DNA from: Diplonema japonicum
Lineage: Eukaryota > Euglenozoa > Diplonemea > Diplonemida > Diplonemidae
DNA length: 64,000 nt
Direction of reading: 5' to 3'
Assembly (NCBI GenBank): GCA_964019335.1
Contig: OZ025662.1
Location: forward strand, 496,001-560,000
Part shown: piece after piece, positions 52,820 to 62,898 of the stretch
Position numbering within the stretch: the first letter of the stretch is position 1
Layout: each line of letters opens with the position of its first letter
Notes under the pieces: generated by a model
What the model was told of the DNA's origin: nothing
Databases searched by the model: none
The model's input: the letters and a program-made list of their open reading frames with translations, nothing else
Made by a program: the position numbers and the translations under genes

Positions 52820-52889
52820 CATAGTATCCAGGGTTAACCGATCACCCGCGGGTTTTTAATTCAATCGGGTTTTAAATTGACGTCAAATG

Positions 52890-53600
52890 AAAGGCGAGCA
52901 TGCAACCATGCTTAAAACCCTTATATTCGTATCCCGGGCCCCCCAGATACACAAAGCCGACCCCAGGGAGCATCAAAACGACTTAGAAAAGTTTTATTTT
53001 CCCGAAAAGCTGTTTTTTCGCTTTTTTTTGGCGGGTTTTTAATTAAAAGCGAAACAACAAAAAAAATCGAAAATCAAAAATTAAAACAGGAGGAGAGCAT
53101 GCAACCATGCTTAAAACCCTTCGTTTCGTCCCTCGTGGCCCCCAGATACACAAAGCCGACCCCAGGGAGCATCCAAATGACATAGAAAAGGATTATTTTC
53201 CCGAAAAGCTGGTGCTTCCCTGTTTCAGGCAGGGTCCTAATTGGGAACGAAATCAAAAGTCAATAATTAAAACGGGAGGAGAGCATGCAACCATGCATAT
53301 AATAACCCTTCTATTCGTCCCCCGCCCCCCCCAGATACACAAAGCCGACCCAAGGGAGCATCAAAACGACTTAGAGAAAGATTATTTTTCCGAAAAGCTG
53401 GGTTTTCCCTTTTTTTTGGCGGTTTTTCTTCTTTTTTCTGTTTAAATAGGAGCGAAATCAAAAATCAATAATTAGAACGGGAGGAGAGCGTGCAACCATA
53501 CTTATAACCCTTCTATTCGTCTCCCGGACCTCCCAGATACACAAAGCCTGCATCGAAACGACTTAGAAAAGGATTAATTTCCCGAAAATCGGGATGTTCA
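52890..53600 (+). repeat. four tandem copies of a roughly 200-bp module
   Basis: Each starts near GAGCATGCAACCATGCTTA (about 52896, 53095, 53281, 53486) and continues with CAGATACACAAAGCC, CGACTTAGAAAAGG and TTTTCCCGAAAAGCTG. Spacing is 186-205 bp. Copies differ by substitutions and small indels; copy 4 is shortened. The same module occurs once, inverted, at 29032-29160. Confidence 0.85.
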
Positions 53601-53645
53601 CCCACAGAGAACTGAATGCACGCACACAGCGATGAACGTTCAATT

Positions 53646-53861
53646 TCACACGACGTCTGGTGTGAGGCGGACGCGACATTGCATCTCTCCGGACTTGGCG
53701 CCGATCGAGGAGAACACCGCGTCCACGGCTGTTACCACGAGCTGCGTGTACAGCAGCGACAAGGCCCTGTCATGCAAAACAGGGAGAGCAGCTTTCTGAG
53801 CCAGCCACCACGCTTCGATATCGAATGAGGTCGCCTCAAGGCTGTGGTCCATTTGGGCCAT
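53646..53861 (-). pseudogene. hAT-family transposase, C-terminal dimerisation fragment
   Basis: On the minus strand, 71 codons read FDIEAWWLAQKAALPVLHDR, then ALSLLYTQLVVTAVDAVFSS, then IGAKSGEMQCRVRLTPDVV and a stop. This follows the hAT C-terminal pattern (WW...P.L...A..LL......ER.FS..G......RL.P..V). It is the only minus-strand coding relic I trust. No catalytic part remains nearby. Confidence 0.6.
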
Positions 53862-54330
53862 TCCCCCTCAGACACGTCTTGCAGGGGTAGGCTGTCGCGT
53901 ACCGTTGCGAAGCCGCGCTAGAAAAACACGACGGTACATAATAACAAGTCTGAAAACCAGTTTTTTCAAAACTGCATTTAAAGCCTTAAATAAGGCTCTA
54001 TTTTGGGTTTTAATGGCTGGAAGGGGCTCAGATCGTCAAAATAGGGTTTTTGAAAAAAAGAAATTTGAGCATGGTCTTGGTATTTCTTGCCAGAAATATG
54101 GGTTTTGGACCGATCAAACCGATCCAAAATTACAAAAAAACCGATCCAAAATTACAAAAAAACCCATCATTAACCCGACAGTGATCGAAAATCTCAAATT
54201 GCTCGGGTCGGGTTTTAAAACCCGAAGGTTAACCCTGGATACTATGGAAAAAAAAAAAAAAAAAAAAAAAAAAAACAGTGAGGGAGATATTTCGTGTTTT
54301 TTTTATATTTCTTTTTTTTTTAAAAAAGAA

Positions 54331-54362
<32 letters not shown>

Positions 54363-54419
54363 CCAACCACCTCCTTCAAAGAAAAGAAAAAAAGAAATTA
54401 CACACAAAAGAAAACAACA

Positions 54420-56531
54420 ATGACAAGTATCAGAAAGCGCTCCTCGTTGATAACAGACGAAGGCGACAATGAAGGCAAAGAGGTGACACCCAAGAACACC
54501 ACAAAACGGCCTTCACTCCTACGAAAGTCCGCGAAGCCCGACAACATCGACACCACAATCCGCGAGAAGAAACGGGGCACCGTCCTCCAACCCTTGGAGG
54601 ACTTCTTCGTCTCCCCCCGGACAGCAGCACGGCGAAGCACAATCCTCTCACCAATAGACCGAAAAAGAGGCACTTTAATACTATCTGAGCAGAATGTAAA
54701 AACACTGGGTTCTTCAAACGTAGCATCTCCTGTGGTTGACAGAGGAAGACTTTCCGGTGTTTTGTTAGGAAATGATTTCACATTTGGGGAACAAGACGAA
54801 GAGGACGACATATTAAACATAAGCAACATTTCAACGGGGAATGAAACTCATTTGAAGTTCCACCAGGCGAGAGCGCGAAAAACAATGTGGGACGAGGAAA
54901 AGGAACACAGAACATCGATGAAATTCATGAATTCAGAAGCAAGGCGAAGCGTCGCGTCCGTTGAAAAAAAAGAAAGAAGACTACGACAGGGCGTCGGGGT
55001 CCGTTTACACCTGTGGCTCCGCGTCATTTGCAGTATAAATCTCACACAAAAAGTCAAATCTGGCACTGTTGAATTTCAATCCCTCCAGCGATTGCGAAAA
55101 TGCTTCCTCCCCTTATTCTGGAGATGGAGGTGGGTTCGCCACAACAAGCAGATCAGACGCGAACGAGAAGCTGCCGTAGAACTCCTTATCGAACAAAAAA
55201 CAGTCGACCCACCCTCACCAGAACACCTACGTCGAATCGAACTCTTTCAAAACTGGCCCGACCGGTCTTTAAGAACCGTCTCAAGATCCATGAAACCCTG
55301 CATCTTTAAACCCAACGAGTACATTTTAATGGAAGGCGATTGGGGAGGTGATTGTTTGTACATCATTGGGAAGGGTTCTGTGGACGTTACCGTTCGAAAC
55401 CCAAAGGAACGGGGGATAAAATCGCACAAGGATCCGTCAAGGGTCCACCTCGCCACCATAAGCGAGAACACCGAACGACCGTTTTTCGGCGAATTTGCGG
55501 TTCTGCTTAACGAACCTCGCTCTGCAACCGTTACCTCGAACACCCTGTGCTACTTATGGTCCCTCAACAAAAGTGTCGTTGACGACATGCTCAGCATGGT
55601 CCCGGAGATAGTTAGAAAAAAGGTTGAGATTCTTGCTGCGTCTAGACGGACACAGATCCTATCAAGGCTGTATCCATTATCGACAGATTTGTTGAGGTCT
55701 GCAAATGAGATCTTTCGGTGCTGGAACGAAACCATGTTGACAAGCCTTGTCGAGCAGTTCCTCCCGAAGGTTTGCTCTGGTAACGTCCGGGTGTTTGAAG
55801 AGAAGGCAGTCGGGGATTTCTTCTATTTCATAGCAAACGGGCAGGTTTCCATTCAGATCGACGGGGTTGAGGTTGAGAACCTCACGTCTGGAGAGTCTTT
55901 CGGTGATGTTTCGATTTTGTTCCTCGAGCGCCGTTCCGCTTCAGCTATCACACGCCGCCCCACCGACTTCTGGATCCTACCCAAACAAAAGCTTCTTGAC
56001 GCTTTATTCTCCAACCCTTCATGGTTCATCGCCGCTAAAGAAACCGTCAATATCCGTCGAGCCTCATGGATGCCCAAAACAACCGTTGCAATGTGGTTGT
56101 CCACACCCCTTGGGGATTACACACCGCCCGTCGTAATGAGACGCATTCTTCAAGATGCCCGCCCGATTGTCGCGGAGAAAGGACATAGAATCATTTCAAC
56201 CCACGGGGCAATGGACAATATGTATCTATTGGTGTCCGGTCTTGCGAGATCGCCGGACAGAACTAAAACATACACCGGTATAAGTATAATAGGTATTTAT
56301 GACGTGCTGACCTTTCAGCCAGGGTGGACCGTCACAATCGTCGCCGAGGAGAAGTGTGAGGTGTGGGCCATCCCCATAGATATCTTTTGGAGGGCGTTGC
56401 TTGCTAAGAAGGCTTTTTACCGAGGGCTTGTCTCCACGGAGGTGCAGCATGACCTCACCACCATTCACACCCTCCCCTTACGGAGCCCTTCACAGGTGCT
56501 CCTTAAATACGCCCCTAAAATCCCCTCTTAA
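54420..56531 (+). CDS. cyclic-nucleotide-binding-domain protein (two clear domains, a third degenerate)
   Basis: A 703-aa single frame. Residues 1-180 are basic, Ser/Thr-rich and probably disordered, with R-x-S phosphorylation-like sites (KRPSLLRKSAK, ARRSTILSP). Residues about 270-395 form the first cNMP domain with phosphate-binding cassette FFGEFAVLLNEPRSATV, close to the consensus FGExALLxxxPRxATV. The second (about 425-540) has SFGDVSILFLERRSASA, lacking the Glu. A third beta-barrel-like part (about 580-680) has no cassette. There are no channel segments and no kinase or PKA-R inhibitor sequence, so it is a stand-alone sensor. In this lineage such proteins are often flagellar, and cyclic nucleotide binding is not certain. 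Confidence 0.8.
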   Translation: MTSIRKRSSLITDEGDNEGKEVTPKNTTKRPSLLRKSAKPDNIDTTIREKKRGTVLQPLEDFFVSPRTAARRSTILSPIDRKRGTLILSEQNVKTLGSSNVASPVVDRGRLSGVLLGNDFTFGEQDEEDDILNISNISTGNETHLKFHQARARKTMWDEEKEHRTSMKFMNSEARRSVASVEKKERRLRQGVGVRLHLWLRVICSINLTQKVKSGTVEFQSLQRLRKCFLPLFWRWRWVRHNKQIRREREAAVELLIEQKTVDPPSPEHLRRIELFQNWPDRSLRTVSRSMKPCIFKPNEYILMEGDWGGDCLYIIGKGSVDVTVRNPKERGIKSHKDPSRVHLATISENTERPFFGEFAVLLNEPRSATVTSNTLCYLWSLNKSVVDDMLSMVPEIVRKKVEILAASRRTQILSRLYPLSTDLLRSANEIFRCWNETMLTSLVEQFLPKVCSGNVRVFEEKAVGDFFYFIANGQVSIQIDGVEVENLTSGESFGDVSILFLERRSASAITRRPTDFWILPKQKLLDALFSNPSWFIAAKETVNIRRASWMPKTTVAMWLSTPLGDYTPPVVMRRILQDARPIVAEKGHRIISTHGAMDNMYLLVSGLARSPDRTKTYTGISIIGIYDVLTFQPGWTVTIVAEEKCEVWAIPIDIFWRALLAKKAFYRGLVSTEVQHDLTTIHTLPLRSPSQVLLKYAPKIPS

Positions 56532-58082
56532 AAGTCCTGTTGTGTGCAATACTGATAAGTATAATGGGTATATGCATGACTTCGGGGGGGCTGCCCTTTT
56601 TCACAAAAAACCAACTTTTGTTTCCTATTATTCCCTAGCATTGTGGAAAAGCTGCTCCCCTCCCCCCCCTTGGGGCTACGTTGTCGGCCAATTCGAACTT
56701 ATGCCGTACGCACTTTAGATTTTGCTGTGTGTGCATTCTATGCGGGTGGCACACCCACAGAAGAAAAAAAAAAAAAAATAATAGTGACTACGATTACAGA
56801 AAATGCCTAAGCCAGCACCTAAGACAATGAAGGGGGAAATCTCTTCCATTCCATTTTGTGCCCCACTTCACTTCGCCAACACAGGTCCTTGGTTTTGCTG
56901 CGTACGCGTCTGTTGGCAACGTAGCCCTGGTAGGGGGGGTTAATATTTTTTTGATTACCCTATTCAGTTGTTGAGTTATACCCCCCCTCTCTTATAAAAG
57001 CTATTCGTCGGGGCAGCTCACAAACAGCTGTCAGAGTAGTGATTCTTTTGTTGGTGTTGTGCATACCGCGTGAGTAGAGTATTTCTGTCTTTATCAAGTA
57101 AGATTCCTATGTGTGATATTTTTTTTATTTTTCCCCCCCCCTTTTTTTTTCGCCATCCCGACGGCCGGCACCAAGTCCACGGTGGGCACCAACTTGCGCA
57201 CCGCAAACAATAACAAAAAAAAAAAAGATCGAATTTCTTTTTCCCTTCTTCTTTCTCGTTTGCTGCTCTCGGACTTTTTATAGTACAAAACAAGCTTTAC
57301 AGAGATTTCACCGGATCTCTAAAGTGTGTCTGGCTAAGGGTACACACCAGGAAACGTCGATATTGCTTAAGGGTTTCAAAATAAAAAAGAAAATAAATAA
57401 AATAAAAAAACAGGGCAGTTGACAACGCGTTTCTCCATTTGTGAAGCCCCCCCCCCCCCCCTCTTCTCGTAATCTTTCCATTTTACATCTCTTATTCGTT
57501 TGTGTCCCTTGTCCTCAGTCCCCCATTTTTTTTTTCCTCCTTCCCAATTAGCTCTGTTGCATTTATTTCATCTTTTTTTTTTTTTTTTTTACACTTCTTA
57601 TAGTAAATTTCCCTTTATTGGTTTTTCTTTTTTTCTTTTTTCTTTTTTTTAAACATACCGCAGGTACCCTTAAATGTCTCTTTTTTTTTTTCTCTTTTTT
57701 TTTTTAAATATTTTTTTCTCTCTCTCTGTTGTATACTCGCGGAAGAGCGTAGTGATATAAACGCCACTTGTTTTCGATTTACAGTGACTACCCTCCCCAC
57801 CCCCCTTATACTACCCCCTACGGCTCTTGTTGTCGGGTCTGCGAACTCTCCTTTTGCGAGCCATGGAAAAAAGGCAAACTTTTCCCGCCTGCCACCAAGC
57901 TTCACGGAAAGAACAAGATGCCCTGCACGTCAGAGAGGTGACCGCCACACAACTCCAAACTTTGGAGCCAACCTGATGGCGGGACAGATCGACGTCATGG
58001 TTGCATTGTGTTGCTTTTTTTTCTTCTTTTTTCCCCCCCTCTTTTTTCTTCCTTCTCCTTTCATTTGATCCCTTCTTTCGTC
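56532..58082 (+). other. gene-poor spacer
   Basis: Mostly pyrimidine tracts. Small open frames were considered: 46 codons from 56801 (MPKPAPKTMKGEISS...), which follows GATTACAG, and a GC-rich patch at 57160-57210, which looks unlike its surroundings. TTTACAG at 57777-57783 resembles a splice acceptor and is followed by 36 codons from ATG 57863. None has recognisable homology; any could be a short gene or exon. Confidence 0.35.
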
Positions 58083-58608
58083 ATGGTCCCCCGCATGGAT
58101 TGCCAACCAGAACAAAGGGAAGATGGAGGACAACATATCTCGAGAAATGCTGCATCTTCTTTGTGTTTCGTGATGCAGATTGAAGATAGTTATGACGCTT
58201 TGGTCCGAAGTAAAACGTTTCCCGTTTCACATTTTATGTGGGCGAAAAATGGGACAGGGAAGGATGCTACTCGTAGGGATGATACACGTGTGCTCATCAA
58301 GACTTTCAACAAAGGAGGAAAACCTTGTCTGTCCAAAGAGGTGTGTGGACATCTTCAGACACCACGCCCATTTTTCAGTATTAAAAAAAAGAAAAAGAAA
58401 AAGAACTTTCCTTGCAATCCCAGTTTGCGCGTCTTGGAACCATCGATCCAGCCTTTACAGGCCTGCGAAAAGGAGGTTCTTATCGACGCCCTTGCCGAGG
58501 ATCGGAACCAGCATCACAATGCCTGTTTGAATTTTTAAATTCTTCAATATGTGTGAATTTCTTTGTTCACCCTGAAAATTGTGTCGCGTTATTTCTTCGA
58601 TCCTAATC
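58083..58608 (+). CDS. possible small gene of unknown function
   Basis: From ATG 58083 (MVPRMDCQPEQREDGG...) the frame is open to 58538 and reads through an A-run. An alternative joins 58083-58340 to 58424-58606, giving KPCLSKE followed by FARLGTIDPAFTGLRKGGSY; but the donor would be GTGTG, unlike the other introns here. No family is recognised. The segment lies between a pyrimidine tract (58012-58075) and the kinase acceptor at 58616, so its position is right for a gene. Composition is ambiguous. Confidence 0.25.
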
Positions 58609-58638
58609 CACTACAGTCGGCAATCTACACAACAAGAC

Positions 58639-60609
58639 ATGAACCCGTCTGTGAACCTTCAGAAGTACGAGCATGGGGAGTGCCTCGGGTCCGGCGGACA
58701 GGGGTCGGTGTACAAGGCGGTGAGGAAGCTGGATAGAAGAACCTTTGCGATGAAAATAATAACTGCGCTCACAGAAGAATTACACAAGAAGAACGTGAAA
58801 GAAGTAGAGCACATGCTGAAGCTGAGCCACAGGAATCTGGTTCCCTGCCATGACTTCTTCGAGACGACAAAGCTAGTGTCAGAGGACCCCCCTGACAAGG
58901 TGTGGCGAGTTCACATCGTGATGCCCCTGTACGAAAATGGGGACCTCTACTCACACATCAAAAAGAAGGGACCCCTCTCTCGGGAAAGGGCGGAAAGGCT
59001 TTTGAAGGAGATGGGAGGGGTCCTTCAGTACACTCACAGCAAGGGCTTCATCCACAGGGATGTGAAGCCTCAAAACATCATGGTGTCCACGCCCCTTTCT
59101 GCGGCCGGTGTTGGCGGGGAGGCAGAGTTCATTCTGGCAGACCTGGGACTGTCGAAGGAGGCAGCCTCCGGTGGAGCAAGCACCTTGGTGGGCACACCAG
59201 CCTTCATGGCGCCCGAAGTGCTCGGAAGCCGCTACACCAACAAAGTGGACATGTGGGCCCTCGGGGTGACGATGTGCTACGTGGTGCTCCAAGAAGACCT
59301 GAGGGACCTCTTTCTGGGTTACCTGCAAACGAATCGGGAACTTGTGATTGGGAAGCTTCAGACTCACCTCCCTTCAGCCCTCGGGGCACCGCTTTGTGAG
59401 GTTGTGCTCCGTCTCCTTTCCACTGATCCTTCGGAACGCCCCAGTGCAGAGGAGTTGAGGAGTGAACCTGGACAGGAGCCGGAGTCCTCAAGCCAGGGTC
59501 CGCACCTTGATGAGTGTGCTAAAACGATCCAGAGGGCTGTCAAAAGATTCCTTAACAGACTTGCATATTGGAAGATACTTAGACCGTGGAAGGAAGAAGA
59601 GAAGGAAAGGATGTATGCGATACAACAAGGGAGGGGGGGGGGGGGGGGGGGAAGAAGGGGACCACAGGCAGCGTCTTGCGTCTGGCAAACCGGGTTTCAT
59701 TGGATTCGGCATCGGTTCAAAAATGGCGGTATGGACCTTATTTTTAAAAAGAAGAAAAAAGAAAGAAGGGGGAAAAAATAAGGGAAAAAAAAAACAGATT
59801 AATGTTCTGAGCAAGCATGTACGGGAGAACGGCTTTGAGCTTGGTGACGTCATCGTGTTGGTGCAGAGGAAGGGAAGGGGTGGGGTGCAAGTCAATTGCC
59901 CAACGCCAACAAAAGAAGCGCTCTTAGAGGCGGTTAGTCCGCAGAGTGAAGTGTTCGAAGGGACAGTGATTTTTATCACTGTTGTGCGCAATCCTGAAGA
60001 ACAGAAGATGTGGAGGTGGATGAGCAAGAAACACTCTTCGGTATCACTGGATTCTTGGATGCGTGCCATCGCAGATGTCGAGACCGTGACACTCCCGGTT
60101 ACGCTCAGAGAAGTTTCCGCTGAAGAATTGCATGATGCTCTCAAAAGATGCAGCAGGACCGCTGGTGCGATAGACTCTACATTAATTGTTGATGTTTTGT
60201 ATGGCCATGTCAGAAGGGGAAGGGGAAAAAAAAAAAAAAAAATAGGTGCAACCCTATTAAGTTCAAGGCGTACACTAAGCAGGTTTTCAAAACTGTATAT
60301 GAAGAAACCGCTGTCACGCACGGCTCTTTCAACAAGGCTCTAGAGTATGATGAGATCGAGTTGGTTTGCGACCGTGTTGCAAGACAGATGGGACGCCCCC
60401 CACCTTCAGGCGAGGAACTGAGAAAGATGTTTTATAACATGGATGAGCGATGGGATGGGTATGGGGGAAAAGAAAAAAAGGGGGGTATTCTAAACAGTGA
60501 GGTGGATTTCGAGGGTTTCTTCCCGCACTTTCGTCTCTTTCAAATGAAAGCTATTGCAAAAATGCTACATCGCAGCCAAGAGCCGGAACGCAGAAGAACC
60601 TACAACTAG
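58639..60609 (+). CDS. protein kinase with IQ motif and C-terminal EF-hand-like region, 5 exons
   Basis: Predicted join 58639-59612, 59668-59728, 59798-60198, 60246-60458, 60498-60609, giving 586 aa. Introns of 55, 69, 47 and 39 bp all begin GTATG and end AG; each junction keeps sense (ERMQRLASGKPG, KMAINVLSKHV, IVDVLCNPIKF, ERWDGEVDFEGF). The kinase domain occupies about residues 10-270: GSGGQGSVYKA, AMKI (Lys39), HRDVKPQN (Asp141), DLG instead of DFG (Asp168), and a GTPAFMAPEV activation segment, so active. An IQ motif (KTIQRAVKRFLNR) follows at about 294. The C-terminal 200 residues end with DERWDGEVDFEGFF, an EF-hand-like loop. This is a NEK/CDPK-like calcium-responsive layout. The last few codons and stop lie in an R4 repeat. 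Confidence 0.78.
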
Positions 60610-60670
60610 GCCGAGGCACGCCCCCTGTAATCAAGTAGACGATACTTGTGCAGGGCGCCCTGCCAAATAC
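60585..60670 (+). repeat. R4 repeat, 3' fragment overlapping a gene end
   Basis: GAACGCAGAAGAACCTACAACTAGGCCGAG, in two parts, matches the 3' portion of R4 at 26620 and 36425, continuing to CCCCCTGTAATCAAGTAGAC and TTGTGCAGGGCGCCC. It supplies the last residues (ERRRTYN) and the TAG of the kinase gene. Confidence 0.7.
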
Positions 60671-60786
60671 TGCAGGCACCCTTAAATGGTCTCTTTTTTT
60701 TTTCTTCTTCTTTTTTTTTTTTTTTTTTTAGAAAAAAGACGGCAAAAAGAAAAGGAGGAAAAAAAAAAAAGAAAAAAAAGAAAGAA

Positions 60787-61446
60787 ATGGCAACGAAGAT
60801 ATACATAGTCCGCCACGGGCAGGACGAAGATAACGCAGCATTGATCCTCAATGGGCACAGGGACATGCCCCTTACTGAGATGGGGAGGGAACAGGCGAAG
60901 GCAGTGGCAGCGAAGATAGCCACGATAGGTGTGGATGCTGTCTTAGCGTCACCGCTGCAGAGGGCGAATTTCACGGGGAGAGCAATCCGTATGAGCATAA
61001 TTAATTTTTATCTTATTCCCCCCCCCCCCCCCCACCCAGATGAAGCGTGCAACCTTCCAAAGGAAAACTTCCACACGATTGACATTCTCAAGGAGCGTGA
61101 TTTCGGTGTCCTCACGGGTCAGCCTGTCGCAAATATCCAAAAGGTTGCCGGTGATTCTATCCTCCAGACAGATAAGGTGACCTACTTCCTCGAAGTCCCC
61201 GGAGCAGAAGTCTTCCCCGACCTCCTCACGCGAGGCAGGACCATACTCGACTTCGTCAACGAGAACTTCGCAGGCAAAAAGGTGGTGTTAGTTGGGCACG
61301 GCGACATCAACAAAATGATCAGAGCGGCATACCTCAACTGGACGTGGGAGGAAGGCCTGAAAACAGCATATGTTGGGAATACTGATGTCATCGAGCTCCC
61401 ACCAGCTGACGGAACGGATCCTCATCAGACAATGAAGTTTGAGTAG
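60787..61446 (+). CDS. phosphoglycerate-mutase-like histidine phosphatase, 2 exons
   Basis: Predicted join 60787-60988, 61040-61446, giving 202 aa. The 51-bp intron is GTATGA, then a C-run and CACCCAG. Without removal it would insert INFYLIPPPPPHP into the fold, although no stop intervenes. The catalytic RHGQDEDN contains the phospho-histidine and Arg; the second histidine is VLVGHGDINKMI. ILKERDFGVLTGQPV carries the acid/base Glu. DAVLASPLQRANFTGRAI supplies the second Arg of the SPLxR motif. The family includes fructose-2,6-bisphosphatase, dPGM and broad phosphatases; nothing here decides the substrate. Cytosolic, no targeting peptide. Confidence 0.85.
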   Translation: MATKIYIVRHGQDEDNAALILNGHRDMPLTEMGREQAKAVAAKIATIGVDAVLASPLQRANFTGRAIRMSIINFYLIPPPPPHPDEACNLPKENFHTIDILKERDFGVLTGQPVANIQKVAGDSILQTDKVTYFLEVPGAEVFPDLLTRGRTILDFVNENFAGKKVVLVGHGDINKMIRAAYLNWTWEEGLKTAYVGNTDVIELPPADGTDPHQTMKFE

Positions 61447-61537
61447 GGGGAAAAAAAAAAAGAAAATAAAAATAAAACCCCCCCTCCCCCCCTACAAACC
61501 CAATGAAAATACATAACCAGAAGGAAAAGAAAAAAAA

Positions 61538-61975
61538 ATGCCTCCAAAGAAGAACCAACCAGCGGAGCCCGAAGAGCCTGAAGAAGGCACAGGGTCTTAC
61601 GTGTTCGAGGACGGTAGCAAGTACACAGGGGGTTGGATACTCATCGGCTCGGACAGCGACCGGTGTATCAAACGGCATGGGGAAGGGAAGATGGTAGAGA
61701 ATGGCAATGTCTACGAAGGGGGCTGGGTCAACGACGCGATGGAGGGGAAAGGTGTATTTGAGTTTGAAGGGAAGGGCACCTACACAGGACAATGGATGCA
61801 GAATAAGTACGAAGGCGAAGGCACCTACACATGGCCCGACGGGTCCCTCTACTCAGGTTTATGGAGAGGCGGCCTGATGCACGGCGAGGGAGTCTACACC
61901 GACAACACCGGTAAGCACTGGCACGGGAAATTCTACAACGGTAGCGGGCCTGGGTTGAGTTTAGGTTGTACATAA
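61538..61975 (+). CDS. MORN-repeat protein (RSPH1-like)
   Basis: A 145-aa protein. After a basic/acidic N-terminus (MPPKKNQPAEPEEPEEGTG) come four MORN motifs: YTGGWILIG (with an insertion), YEGGWVNDAMEGKGVFEF, YTGQWMQNKYEGEGTYTW and YSGLWRGGLMHGEGVYTD. A final GKHWHGKFYNG follows. Small MORN proteins of this type occur in flagellar radial spokes and at the basal body/flagellar pocket collar. Single exon, 91 bp after the phosphatase stop; ATG in an A-run. Confidence 0.85.
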   Translation: MPPKKNQPAEPEEPEEGTGSYVFEDGSKYTGGWILIGSDSDRCIKRHGEGKMVENGNVYEGGWVNDAMEGKGVFEFEGKGTYTGQWMQNKYEGEGTYTWPDGSLYSGLWRGGLMHGEGVYTDNTGKHWHGKFYNGSGPGLSLGCT

Positions 61976-62073
61976 CATTTCTTTTTTTCCTCCCTCCTTT
62001 CAATTTTTTTTTTTTGTGTTCTTCCGTCTTTTCAATTTTTTTTTTCCCCCAGGGCCCAGGGGGGGAGTGAGAA

Positions 62074-62412
62074 ATGCTTAGAAATGCGTTGTGGCGGCAG
62101 GTACGATGCAAAGCTGTCCGTCCCGCGGGCTTCATCGATCGCATGGTGAGAAAGGAGGCAAGACTGGACACCGTCTCCGCGCCGAATTCTGTTGAAGATG
62201 TCATTGCAGAGCAGGAAAAGGGAGCTGGTCACAGAAATGATCAGCAACGCTTTCCTCTTGTCTTCATTGGGTGTATTCTGCTTGCGTATTTACCTTGGTG
62301 GTTGTTCGGATACTCAACAACCGGGGTCCTGATAGAAGGGAACAAAGAAGATACACTTGAGATCCAAAGAGCACGAAAACATCAACGGCCTGGGTTGAGT
62401 GAGAGATCCTGA
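62074..62412 (+). CDS. small single-span membrane protein of unknown function
   Basis: A 112-aa frame, ATG 62074 after a pyrimidine tract and CCCAG (62052), a good acceptor. The N-terminus is basic (MLRNALWRQVRCKAVRPAGF) and could be a mitochondrial presequence. One hydrophobic segment, FPLVFIGCILLAYLPWWLFG, lies at about residues 61-80. The C-terminus is hydrophilic. I recognise no family. It could be a mitochondrial inner-membrane subunit, but this is inferred only from the N-terminus and size. Confidence 0.6.
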   Translation: MLRNALWRQVRCKAVRPAGFIDRMVRKEARLDTVSAPNSVEDVIAEQEKGAGHRNDQQRFPLVFIGCILLAYLPWWLFGYSTTGVLIEGNKEDTLEIQRARKHQRPGLSERS

Positions 62413-62514
62413 GAGATCGTGAGAAAAGTACTTTTTTTTTTTTCATTCTTTTTATTTTCCCTGTCCCCCCCAACACGTTTCCAGGAAGAAGGGGGGGCGG
62501 GTGTGTGAGGGGGA

Positions 62515-62898
62515 ATGGACGAAAAACGTGTTGTGGTGCTGCTTACAATAGTTGGCATAATAAGTATCATAGCAGCTTCGTATGTACAAAAAAAAAAAAA
62601 AAAAAAGAAAACATATAGGAATGAAGTGACAGCCCAAGGCACCCACACGTGGAAGTCGAGTGTCCTGTTCTATCTCGGCCTTGCGTTTCTTCTTCCCATT
62701 ACATTTCCCGTCTTTTTGTGTATGTGCTACTTCCCGCTTTGGTGTGCTGGCACTGTTATGCGGCCGTGCTGTGCTGCAGAGGACAGGGACTCGGAGAATG
62801 TATCTGACGAGAACACACCCCTCATTGCCTCAGAGCCGTGTGACCACGTACTAGAGGACTACCACCTAACACGTGTGTACAAAAGTGCAACGGACTAG
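62515..62898 (+). CDS. small two-span membrane protein, 2 exons
   Basis: Predicted join 62515-62579, 62619-62898, giving 114 aa. The 39-bp intron is GTATGT, an A-run and ATATAG. Read without splicing, the frame stays open but inserts a run of eight Lys. The first hydrophobic segment (VVVLLTIVGIISIIAAS) ends at the splice site; the second is LFYLGLAFLLPITFPVFLCM. Then a cysteine-rich juxtamembrane part (CMCYFPLWC...MRPCC) could be palmitoylated. An acidic cytosolic tail has ENTPLIASEP, resembling a dileucine sorting signal. Family unknown; probably endomembrane. Confidence 0.65.
   Translation: MDEKRVVVLLTIVGIISIIAASYVQKKKKKKKTYRNEVTAQGTHTWKSSVLFYLGLAFLLPITFPVFLCMCYFPLWCAGTVMRPCCAAEDRDSENVSDENTPLIASEPCDHVLEDYHLTRVYKSATD

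Larger units (their letters stand above)
52820..54246. mobile_element. 1.4-kb terminal-inverted-repeat element with a hAT transposase relic
   Basis: CATAGTATCCAGGGTTAACC at 52820-52839 is matched by its exact reverse complement at 54227-54246. Just inside, CGGGTTTTAAA-type sequences are also inverted. The element sits between A-runs, so a target duplication cannot be defined. Left half: four tandem modules of about 200 bp. Right half: a minus-strand hAT C-terminal fragment, then AT-rich DNA with CGATCCAAAATTACAAAAAA repeated twice. CAGGG inside the end is typical of hAT termini. Non-autonomous. Confidence 0.75.
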
